From positions 1 to 32,663 of the forward strand of contig VGXV01000038.1 of NCBI GenBank assembly GCA_016873165.1: a DNA stretch of 32,663 nucleotides, in the 5' to 3' direction. The stretch comes from Planctomycetota bacterium. Its GTDB lineage: Bacteria; Planctomycetota; Brocadiia; Brocadiales; Brocadiaceae. Under the pieces are notes generated by a model. It ran no database searches. It saw nothing but the letters and a program-made list of their open reading frames with translations, and was not told the origin of the DNA. This document shows positions 23,477 through 30,975 of this stretch, piece after piece. A program made the translations under genes and the position numbers. Within the stretch, counting starts at the first letter, position 1; every line of letters begins with the position of its first letter.

Positions 23477-24889
23477 TCACTCTATGTGGGAAAATACATC
23501 GCCTTCAACAGAATTTTTGTCCTCTATGTTGTATTTATTGAGTTTATTCCGCAATGTCCTCGTTGTAATTTTAAGCAATTCCGCGGCCTTTGTTTTATTC
23601 CCGCCTGTTTTTTCAAGGGTAGTAAAAATTAATTCTTTTTCCGCGTCTTCAATAGATTGCCCGTTATTCTTTATACTTACGGAATCGTTACCTATAGTAC
23701 GATGTTCAACTTTTCTTGTATCAAGAAGGGAGGTAAAACTGCTCAATTCAAGATCTTCCGATGATCCCATAACAACCGCTCTCTGAATAATATTTTTCAA
23801 TTCCCTCACGTTTCCCGGCCAATTGTACTGACAAAGATAATCCATGGCATCTTTTGCAATTGATTTGACACATGAATTGTTTTCCGAACTGTATTTTTTA
23901 AGATATGATTTGATCAGCAATGGGATATCTTCGCGTCTCTCCCGCAAGGGCGGCAAATGTATCGGAACAACATTCAAGCGATAAAACAGATCCTCACGAA
24001 ACGTTCCTTTTTGTATTTCTTTTGTCAGGTCCCTGTTTGTGGTTGCAACGATCCGGACATCAATTTTTATTGTTTTCTCTCCCCCTACCCTTTCAAACTC
24101 CTCTTCTTCCAAAACCCGCAACAGTTTTGCCTGGATATTAGGAGATATCTCGCTGATTTCATCAAGGAGCAACGTGCCTTCGTTTGCCAGTTCAAAACGT
24201 CCGACACGCTTTGCCACCGCCCCGGTATACGCCCCGCGTTCATGTCCGAAGAGTTCGCTTTCCAGGAGAGATTCCGCCAAAGCCGCGCAATTAACGCGAA
24301 TAAAAGGTTTGTCACAACGCGGACTGAAATAATGTATCGCACGCGCAACCAATTCTTTTCCCGTGCCGCTTTCACCCTGAATAAGAACACTTGCCTTACT
24401 CTGAGCTATTTTTTTCAGTTGTTCATATATTTGCGCCATTTTTGAGTTTTTGCCGTATACCGGTTCGGATTTTTCATCTGTGCCGGAAGCAGACCGCCAG
24501 TATTTATTTTCGGCAATTAATTTCTGCCGTTCATTCACCCGTGATATTAAAAGCTCTATCTGATCGGGAGAAAAAGGTTTTATAATATAATCGTATGCGC
24601 CTTTTCTCATGGCTTCTACCGCCGACTCTATCGTTCCGTATGCCGTCATAAGAATGACAACTGTTTCCTGGGAAATGCCCTTTACCTTTTCCAGCGCTTC
24701 CATGCCATCCATTCCGGGCATTTTCATATCCAGAAATATCAGGTCGAAATCTTCTTTGCTGATTCGCGAAATGGCTTGCTGTCCGTTGCCAACTCCGATT
24801 ACTTCATATCCTCCCCTCTTTAGCGTTTCACACAGGTATTCGCGCCCCAACGCATCATCATCAACCACCATTATCTTTTCAACACTCAT
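23477..24889 (-). CDS. NtrC-family sigma-54 activator, flagellar FlrC/FleR type
   Basis: 470 residues: REC domain (1-120, phosphoacceptor Asp54, acidic pair D10-D11, Lys104), AAA+ domain (about 145-385, Walker A GESGTGKE 172-179, the sigma-54 contact loop GAYTGA 219-224, Walker B LLLDEI), and a Fis-type helix-turn-helix (about 425-455, GGNKTKAAELLKITTRTLRNKL). Activators of this type open sigma-54 promoters on phosphorylation. The location immediately upstream of flgB and next to a soluble PAS kinase is that of FlrC/FleR, activators of middle flagellar genes. The GAYTGA loop has Tyr in place of the commoner Phe, a known natural variant. AGGGGAAT precedes the ATG at 24889. Confidence 0.93.
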   Translation of the reverse strand: MSVEKIMVVDDDALGREYLCETLKRGGYEVIGVGNGQQAISRISKEDFDLIFLDMKMPGMDGMEALEKVKGISQETVVILMTAYGTIESAVEAMRKGAYDYIIKPFSPDQIELLISRVNERQKLIAENKYWRSASGTDEKSEPVYGKNSKMAQIYEQLKKIAQSKASVLIQGESGTGKELVARAIHYFSPRCDKPFIRVNCAALAESLLESELFGHERGAYTGAVAKRVGRFELANEGTLLLDEISEISPNIQAKLLRVLEEEEFERVGGEKTIKIDVRIVATTNRDLTKEIQKGTFREDLFYRLNVVPIHLPPLRERREDIPLLIKSYLKKYSSENNSCVKSIAKDAMDYLCQYNWPGNVRELKNIIQRAVVMGSSEDLELSSFTSLLDTRKVEHRTIGNDSVSIKNNGQSIEDAEKELIFTTLEKTGGNKTKAAELLKITTRTLRNKLNKYNIEDKNSVEGDVFSHIE

Positions 24890-24949
24890 TTTATTCCCCT
24901 ATAGACCAGACTGGAATATACAAAAAATTTCATTTTTATTCGCAAATGG

Positions 24950-26272
24950 CTATGCATACTGAGTCACTAATGTCTCTTCTTCCGGAACGATAGTACTATA
25001 AGAATCCACATAGTGTTGTGAATTTCTGGGCAAATTAATATAGAACGTTGTTCCTTTTCCCTCTTCGCTTTCAACAAAGATTTTGCCGTTGTGCGCTTCA
25101 ATAATTTTATTTACTATTGCCAACCCAATCCCCGTTCCATCCTGTTTTGTCGTAAAAAAGAGATCAAATATCTTCCGCACCACTTCTTTTTTTATGCCAA
25201 CGCCCGTATCCTTTATCCCTATCTGAAAAACTTCGGTATCGTTTTCTCCCTCTATTGCACGCGTGAATACCGTTAAATGGCCTCCGCATGTCATCGATTG
25301 AATTGCATTTAAGCAAAGGTTCAAAAAGGCTTGTTGCAGTTTTTCAGAATCGCATTTCAGACAATCATCTTCTCCGTTGTATTCTTTGTGGATGTAAATA
25401 TTGTCGACTCCGTTCCGCTTCATATCTTCTTTAATAAAGAACAGTGTTTTGTCTAAAATTTCAGAGATACTGCTATTCCTTAAATGCAGCTTTACCGGAC
25501 GTGCAAATACCAGCAATTCTGTAACCGTTTTATTCAGATTTTTTGTGCCCTGTATTATATTTTTAACCAGTTTTTTACGAGGATCGGCATCATCAAAATC
25601 CCTTGCAAGCAATGCAGAAAATCCCTCAATTCCATTCAACGGATTACGAATTTCATGGGCAACACTTGCAGCCATCGCGCCAATAGCAGCAAGTTTGTCC
25701 GCTTTTCTCAGCCGTGTTTCCAAATCTCTTATCTTCGATAAATCTTTAAAAACCTCTACGGCCCCTATCGTATTATCCTGAGAATCCTTAATCAAAGATA
25801 CGCTGCTTTCCACCAGCCGCGTTAATCCATGACTCGTCTTTATTTCACGCTCAACACTAATAAAATTTTTCCCCTTTTTAAGCGCCTCTATAAGTAAAGA
25901 GGCGCCGCCATCTGCTTTTTCGTATAAACACTCTATTTTTTTCCCGATAACAGACGACCCGCTGATGTTTAATATTTCTTCCGCCGCTTTATTAAAAGTA
26001 GATATTTCTCCTTTTAAATTTATGGCAATAACACCACTATGAATACTTCCTAAAAGGCTGTTTAAATACTTCGTAAGGCTGCCCAATTCATGCACGTTAT
26101 CTTTTAAACGGGTATTCTTTTCTTCCATTTCCTTATCTATTTCTTTTACCTTGGTTTGCAACTGATTGTACGCTTCTTCCAAACGCAGCGTATAAAGGTT
26201 AAACTGTTCAAAAGCTGTTGCCAGTTCATTCCTGAACTTTTTTGGAAATTTATTCATAGCAATGTTTTTCAT
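24950..26272 (-). CDS. Soluble PAS-domain sensor histidine kinase, flagellar FlrB/FleS type
   Basis: 440 residues with no membrane segment: a coiled coil (about 25-65), a PAS domain (about 70-180), HisKA with phosphoacceptor His206 (SVAHEIRNPLNG), and HATPase with N-box NLCLNAIQSM, G1 DTGVGIK and G2 GTGIGLAIV. This cytoplasmic layout is that of FlrB/FleS, which sense progress of basal-body assembly and phosphorylate FlrC/FleR. It lies 60 nt upstream of the NtrC-type partner gene. A 22-residue tail follows the catalytic core. An in-frame ATG lies at residue 6; start uncertainty is small. Confidence 0.93.
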   Translation of the reverse strand: MKNIAMNKFPKKFRNELATAFEQFNLYTLRLEEAYNQLQTKVKEIDKEMEEKNTRLKDNVHELGSLTKYLNSLLGSIHSGVIAINLKGEISTFNKAAEEILNISGSSVIGKKIECLYEKADGGASLLIEALKKGKNFISVEREIKTSHGLTRLVESSVSLIKDSQDNTIGAVEVFKDLSKIRDLETRLRKADKLAAIGAMAASVAHEIRNPLNGIEGFSALLARDFDDADPRKKLVKNIIQGTKNLNKTVTELLVFARPVKLHLRNSSISEILDKTLFFIKEDMKRNGVDNIYIHKEYNGEDDCLKCDSEKLQQAFLNLCLNAIQSMTCGGHLTVFTRAIEGENDTEVFQIGIKDTGVGIKKEVVRKIFDLFFTTKQDGTGIGLAIVNKIIEAHNGKIFVESEEGKGTTFYINLPRNSQHYVDSYSTIVPEEETLVTQYA

Positions 26273-26301
26273 AACGTAACCTCGATTTTTTACCCTTTGT
26301 T

Positions 26302-27273
26302 TTATTTATCTTCTCTATCAGATGGCATTAACAACTTATTATCCAACGTGTTTTTTTCCTGCCATTCCTTCCACCATGCAATATGATCAATATACCATTT
26401 CGCCTGAACAACTAACTCACTATCAGGATTTTTATCGATAAAACGCTGGAATCCATTCAGTGCATCATCATATTTTTTTAAATGCCAGTAACAATTTGCA
26501 ACCTGATATTGAATCCATATATACTGATAGGATGTAACGTTTTCTTGCGGAATATTTTTATAGCTCTGCAATGCCTTTTCATACTCTCCCAGTTTGTAAA
26601 AACATTCTGCTATTGTTATTGGATTTATCTCTTTTTCCAGGTCGGATAAATATTGGTGCAATCTATTGCTCATTCCCGGTTTTTCCTCGTTAGCCTCTTC
26701 AAAAACACCAATATCGTATTCGTCTTCTTTCTGTTCTTGTTCCGGGTTTTCATCTTTTTTTAAATCCCGAACCTTCTTTAAATTCTGTGATGGAAAATTT
26801 TCCAAAACTACGTTTGAGGAATCTCCAACTCCTGTCAGATCAGTGTTTTCTGATGAATTATTGTCCTCAGCAACCGATACAGAATCGATACTTTTCTCTG
26901 CACCCGGCTTAAAATACTTTCCGAGTCCGGACTCTGAAGCCGCTCCTTGCAATTTTAAATATTTCTTTTCCAATTCACGAAGCCGCTCTTTTTCTGCATG
27001 GAGATTTGATATTACATTCTCCATGTTCTGATGCTCTTTCCCGTCAGACGATGTCTTGTCAGAATCTGAATTTTTAGAAGATATGTCCGGCGTGTTGTTT
27101 TCCTCTAAAATAATGTCCTGATTCTCTCCTGTATCTGCACTTTTTCCGCTATTTACAGAATCACCGAACAATCTTTTTTCTGAATTTATAAGCATTGGAG
27201 CTCCCATCCATAGAACAATGAAAATCACCAAATGCCTTTTACCTATTTTTTTAAAAACATCCAGACAACACAT
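26302..27273 (-). CDS. Signal-anchored TPR protein, YbgF-like, upstream of the flagellar two-component genes
   Basis: 323 residues. An N-terminal basic-hydrophobic segment (about 13-32) is an uncleaved anchor or signal peptide. Residues 35-80 are Ser/Asp/Asn-rich and low in order; 85-105 form a short coiled coil. After a further disordered stretch, about residues 205-305 hold two to three TPR units (ITIAECFYKLGEYEKALQSYKNIP; YIWIQYQVANCYWHLKKYDDALNGFQRFIDKNPDSELV). The protein is probably periplasmic or membrane-bound, acting as a protein-protein scaffold; function unknown. GAGGTAACGGGAAAA precedes the ATG. The kinase gene starts 29 nt downstream, so the three genes may be cotranscribed. Confidence 0.75.
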   Translation of the reverse strand: MCCLDVFKKIGKRHLVIFIVLWMGAPMLINSEKRLFGDSVNSGKSADTGENQDIILEENNTPDISSKNSDSDKTSSDGKEHQNMENVISNLHAEKERLRELEKKYLKLQGAASESGLGKYFKPGAEKSIDSVSVAEDNNSSENTDLTGVGDSSNVVLENFPSQNLKKVRDLKKDENPEQEQKEDEYDIGVFEEANEEKPGMSNRLHQYLSDLEKEINPITIAECFYKLGEYEKALQSYKNIPQENVTSYQYIWIQYQVANCYWHLKKYDDALNGFQRFIDKNPDSELVVQAKWYIDHIAWWKEWQEKNTLDNKLLMPSDREDK

Positions 27274-27649
27274 TTTTCCCGTTACCTCACCCGTTAATTA
27301 TCTTCAAAAAATGCAATTGATACGATTAGGTTAGCAAAAGTAGTACCGTAACATTGCCAAAATACCAGACCGATAGAGCTGAAAATACGGTCTATTGATT
27401 CACAACTCACTGATTAAAAAAGTCTTACACCGCAATGATTATCAAAAAAGCATCAATAATAAATAATTTCTTCACGGTAATCAGACTTGAAGTATCTATT
27501 AGTGGCATTGCTACGTAAAAAATATAGACATTTTGTCTAATTATAAGACAAAAAGAGAGCAAGGGGGGTGATTTATAAGCAGTATTGATGTGTGGTTGTT
27601 TTGTTGTTAAGCGGTTATTTTTTTATTTTTTATTTCAGAATAATCCGTA
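27274..27649. other. Gap with a palindromic AGACA/TGTCT cluster
   Basis: About 376 nt without a believable gene. Three half-sites occur at 27525-27553: TAGACA-TTT-TGTCTA (27525-27539) overlaps TTTTGTCT-N7-AGACAAAA (27531-27553). The arrangement resembles a repressor operator; AT-rich arms without a T-run make it a poor terminator. AAGGGGGGTGATT at 27560-27572 looks like a plus-strand ribosome binding site, but only a very short frame that runs into the end of the TPR gene follows. A promoter for the downstream minus-strand TPR/kinase/activator genes is expected in this gap. Confidence 0.4.
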
Positions 27650-29473
27650 TTATCCTAATTCTAAACGAAACGCTTTTATTGCTTGTTCCAGTTTTCCCAT
27701 CGACTTATAACATGCGCCGATTCTCTCAAATGCGAACGCCCGGATTTCTTTTTCAGCACTCTTTTCTAAAACATTGATATATGCCTTTACAGACTCTTCG
27801 TATTTTTTTTCATAAAAGAGGGAATCCGCAAGTCCTACCAGTCCATCTATTAATGATTTACTGTCAGGATATTTCTTTATAAAATCTTTAAAACTTTCAT
27901 ACGAACGCGTATAGTTATTACTCTCAAAATAACACCATCCTATCTCCAGAGACATTTTGTCCACATATTCATTATGCATTTTGGAATGTATCCCTTCCTG
28001 GAATGTTTTTATCGCAGAATCATAGAAATTCATTGCCCTCAAAGATTTTCCCTGCAAATACATACCGCGGGGAACCCAGTTGCTATTGGGATAGGTTTCT
28101 AACGCTCTCTTAAAAACCTGGAATGCTTCAACATAATATTTCTCATTATAAAAACATTCTCCCAGCAAGAAACTTGCATCTTCAATAAACTTTTCCTCTC
28201 CGCCATTCGCCAATAAATTCCCCAATACTGTCCTGGAGTCCTGATATTCCTTCAGCGAGAACAAACACTTTCCTATTAAATATTCAATTTCTGCCCCTAT
28301 CTGAATGGAATTGTACAGTTCCCTTGACATCATCAACGCCCTGATTGCCTCTCTGTATTCTTCCATTTTTGTAAGCGCTTTTGCAATGTTAAGCTGAACT
28401 CTTGCGGCAATCTCTCCCTCCGGATTTTCCTCTAAAACCTTTTCATAGGTTTCCTTTGCCTTCTTGTATAATCCCTGCATCATCAGACAATCGCCAATAC
28501 CGATAAAAGCCTCTGCAATTAATGGGTCTTTCGGATATCCATAAACAAACTGAAAATACGCCCGCATCGCGCTTTCAGGATCATTCAGCCGGTAATAACA
28601 ACTTCCTGTTTTGAATGCAGCATCCTTTGCAAACGGAGAAGTCATATATTTTTTTGCAACAATCTGATATTCCTGCAACGCGAGAAAATTAAAACCCAAA
28701 TCATAATAATAATTCCCCAGTTCGTAATACGCCTTGACGATCCTTTTGTCGTTGGGATATTTTATCTGCGCTCTTTGATAGATTTGAGCAGCTTTGTCCT
28801 TATAATATTCAGAAGCCGTATCAACATTAAGCTGTGATAAGGAGGTGACAAATATAGCATCTTCTTTCGGAATATATTCCAGGCTGCGCATGCCAAGAAT
28901 TGCCTCCAATATATCCTGTAGCGGACTTTTTTTAATCGATATGTTTATAAAAGATGATAAGTATTCAGGATCAACATTTTCATCCACAATAATACTCTTG
29001 CCGCAACTTGCTGACAATGCTTTTAATATTTCAGCCACCTGCACCTGTTTTGCGTTAATTGAAAAAACCGGCACGTCGTAGGGGTCCATTTCTTTTTTCA
29101 ATATAATATTTTCATTTGGTTGTATTACGACATTTTTTCTCTCTTTCTGTTCGGCAGCCTTTTTTTCAGATGATTTCTCTTTGGATTCCGTACCTTTCTT
29201 TTCTTCCAGTTCCTGATCTTTTAATATTTGCAGTTGCATCTGAAGCATTTCAAGATTTCTCAACTCTTTATCCAACTCCCCCTTTAAATCGCCTGATTCA
29301 CCCGTATTCTGTATCTGCGTCTGGATCATTTCATGGTTTTTGCTCTCATCGATGGCCACATTCTGTACATTATTTGAACTATCCCCGGCAGTATTGTTAC
29401 CGGCTCCGGCGAGAGCGTAAACCGGAAATACACCCAAAAGCATTGTTATTATAAAGATTAATCTCTTATTCAT
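27650..29473 (-). CDS. STN-domain plus multi-TPR secreted protein (unusual fusion)
   Basis: 607 residues from ATG 29473. Signal peptide (1-22, ending VYALAGA), a coiled coil rich in Glu/Lys/Gln (about 60-115), then an STN/secretin-N-like domain (about 136-212; VFSINAKQVQVAEILKALSASCGKSIIVDENV, INISIKKSPLQDILEAILGMRSLEYI). From about 220 to the end there are some ten TPR-like repeats with the -GNYYYDLGFNFLALQEYQ-, -GDCLMMQGLYKKAKETYEKVL- pattern. The STN domain is otherwise found at the N-terminus of secretins and TonB receptors; here no barrel follows. A periplasmic scaffold or outer-membrane assembly role is likely but unproved. ATG 29473 is preferred to a TTG at 29497 because it begins the signal peptide. 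fliF-like or secretin genes are not adjacent. Confidence 0.8.
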   Translation of the reverse strand: MNKRLIFIITMLLGVFPVYALAGAGNNTAGDSSNNVQNVAIDESKNHEMIQTQIQNTGESGDLKGELDKELRNLEMLQMQLQILKDQELEEKKGTESKEKSSEKKAAEQKERKNVVIQPNENIILKKEMDPYDVPVFSINAKQVQVAEILKALSASCGKSIIVDENVDPEYLSSFINISIKKSPLQDILEAILGMRSLEYIPKEDAIFVTSLSQLNVDTASEYYKDKAAQIYQRAQIKYPNDKRIVKAYYELGNYYYDLGFNFLALQEYQIVAKKYMTSPFAKDAAFKTGSCYYRLNDPESAMRAYFQFVYGYPKDPLIAEAFIGIGDCLMMQGLYKKAKETYEKVLEENPEGEIAARVQLNIAKALTKMEEYREAIRALMMSRELYNSIQIGAEIEYLIGKCLFSLKEYQDSRTVLGNLLANGGEEKFIEDASFLLGECFYNEKYYVEAFQVFKRALETYPNSNWVPRGMYLQGKSLRAMNFYDSAIKTFQEGIHSKMHNEYVDKMSLEIGWCYFESNNYTRSYESFKDFIKKYPDSKSLIDGLVGLADSLFYEKKYEESVKAYINVLEKSAEKEIRAFAFERIGACYKSMGKLEQAIKAFRLELG

Positions 29474-29508
29474 TTCCCACCATTCCACAAATAACAAACA
29501 AAATATTT

Positions 29509-30561
29509 CTACTTAACTTCCTTTTTCGTCTCCAAAGGGGCTTTTTTTTCTCCGGATACAGCGGTCATCGTTCCGATCGTGCGGGAAGCATTCTTCAGCC
29601 TCTTTGCTTCCTCCAGGTAATAATCTCCTATTTTAAAATAAGAATCCACAACGCACGACTTATCTTCTTCGGTCGCACAATTGCCCTCATGGGCAATAAC
29701 GGTATAAAGAGTTTTTCTTGCCTGCTGGTATTCCCCCAACTCTGCATAGCACTCGCCCATTTTTAATCTGCTTCTTAACTGATATTCACTGTTAAGATAG
29801 TCATTGTTTAAATGTCTGAATACTTCGAGAGCTGCCTTGTAATTACCCGAGTTAAAATAACAGTCGCCCAAACGATATACAATAAAATCCTCATTTAAAA
29901 ACGGCATCGATTTGTCTAATCCTTTTTCATAGAGTGAAGCGGCCGTCTTGTAATCTCCCTGCTCATACAACCGATTCGCTTCGATCACATATTCTGTCCT
30001 GTCTTCCTCCACATCTTCCGATTCCTGCATTGCATCCGAAGAAACATTTTCCCCCTTCGCGCTGCCTGACAATTTCTTTTTAGTTTTGCTGCCATTGACG
30101 CCGTCCTGTAATTTTTTGTTTGATTCCATGTATTTATCCAAAGATTCTTCAAGTTTCTTTTCCACAAGAGTCGAAACCATTTTATTGCCCTTTACCTTAA
30201 TCCAATCCTTCTGGAGGAATAAGAAGAAGCCTATTGCCCCCACTATTAATAAAATCACCATGACGGAAAGCACATACTGGTTAAGCATTATGCCTGCCAG
30301 TAATGATTTTTTTTGCTTTGCGGATTTTGATTTCGGCTCTTTTGATTTCTTTTCATCCGCCGGAACCTCATTCCCTTCGGAAGTTTCTGTCTGAGCCAGC
30401 ATATCTTCCATGCCGGGAGCTTTTGAATCCGGCACTTCCCGGGCGTCTTCCTCCGGAAGAATTGCTCCCTCAAGAGAATCCTTGCCGTCCTGACTTTGCA
30501 ACCCCTCAATTATTTCTTTTAACTCTGTTTCTTTTTTTTCGTTGGATGGCGTATCCGTCAT
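29509..30561 (-). CDS. Membrane-anchored TPR protein
   Basis: 350 residues. A long acidic, disordered cytoplasmic N-terminus (1-92, rich in Glu/Lys/Ser) precedes one membrane helix (95-116), then a second disordered charged stretch (120-190) and a TPR region (about 195-300; YEQGDYKTAASLYEKGL, GDCYFNSGNYKAALEVFRHL, GECYAELGEYQQARKTL). The TPR part should lie in the periplasm. No family assigned. It lies 35 nt upstream of the STN-TPR gene and 27 nt downstream of the STAS gene in the same direction, so an operon with both is likely. Function unknown; perhaps a partner of the TPR scaffold protein. Confidence 0.75.
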   Translation of the reverse strand: MTDTPSNEKKETELKEIIEGLQSQDGKDSLEGAILPEEDAREVPDSKAPGMEDMLAQTETSEGNEVPADEKKSKEPKSKSAKQKKSLLAGIMLNQYVLSVMVILLIVGAIGFFLFLQKDWIKVKGNKMVSTLVEKKLEESLDKYMESNKKLQDGVNGSKTKKKLSGSAKGENVSSDAMQESEDVEEDRTEYVIEANRLYEQGDYKTAASLYEKGLDKSMPFLNEDFIVYRLGDCYFNSGNYKAALEVFRHLNNDYLNSEYQLRSRLKMGECYAELGEYQQARKTLYTVIAHEGNCATEEDKSCVVDSYFKIGDYYLEEAKRLKNASRTIGTMTAVSGEKKAPLETKKEVK

Positions 30562-30588
30562 AATTAAATTACCTTTTGATTAATAGAA

Positions 30589-30975
30589 TTAAGATACATC
30601 TTCTCTGGACCATAAAAATGTTTTTTCCAGTTTCCCGACACGGGGGCCCATACTTGATATCGCTTCATTTTCGTTCTCAAATACTTCCACAATCCGAAGC
30701 AAGCCGGTGAGATCCATCAGCTTTTTGATATTCGTATTTATTTGAATTAATTTAAATCCTCTTTGTTTCTCTCTGAAACAACTTGCATAATATGCTATTA
30801 TTCCCAATGCATTTGCAGAAATATATTTTACATATCTGAAATTCAGTATAATATTACACGTGTCTTCATATACCGATTTGAGTATGTCTTCCAATTCGAT
30901 TGCCCCATTATACACAAGGTTCCCTTTGGGTGATAACACGACCACATTGTCTTTTTTCTGTTTTTCAATTTCCAT
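30589..30975 (-). CDS. STAS-domain anti-sigma-factor antagonist-like protein (HsbA-like) with altered phosphosite
   Basis: 128 residues, one STAS domain (about 1-110; VVVLSPKGNLVYNGAIELEDIL, IILNFRYVKYISANALGIIAYY). STAS proteins of the SpoIIAA/RsbV/HsbA type bind an HATPase kinase and are released or re-bound by Ser phosphorylation. Aligned by eye to the canonical phosphosite block (aromatic-M/I-D-S-S-G/A-L-G), this protein reads YISANALG: the phosphorylated Ser corresponds to Ala54, with Ser53 one place earlier and Asn55 after. So it may not be phosphorylated at the normal site. Its start overlaps the end of the REC-PP2C-HATPase gene by 11 nt, which marks that protein as its partner. C-terminal LEKTFLWSREDVS tail beyond the domain. 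Confidence 0.82.
   Translation of the reverse strand: MEIEKQKKDNVVVLSPKGNLVYNGAIELEDILKSVYEDTCNIILNFRYVKYISANALGIIAYYASCFREKQRGFKLIQINTNIKKLMDLTGLLRIVEVFENENEAISSMGPRVGKLEKTFLWSREDVS

Noticed and set aside
24085-24390. Alternative frame inside the NtrC-type activator
   Set aside because: Out-of-frame shadow of the AAA+ domain, which is complete and has all catalytic motifs.
27585-27710. Plus-strand short frame after the Shine-Dalgarno-like AAGGGGGGTGATT
   Set aside because: About 39 codons, most overlapping the 3' end of the STN-TPR gene antisense, with low-complexity Phe/Tyr composition.
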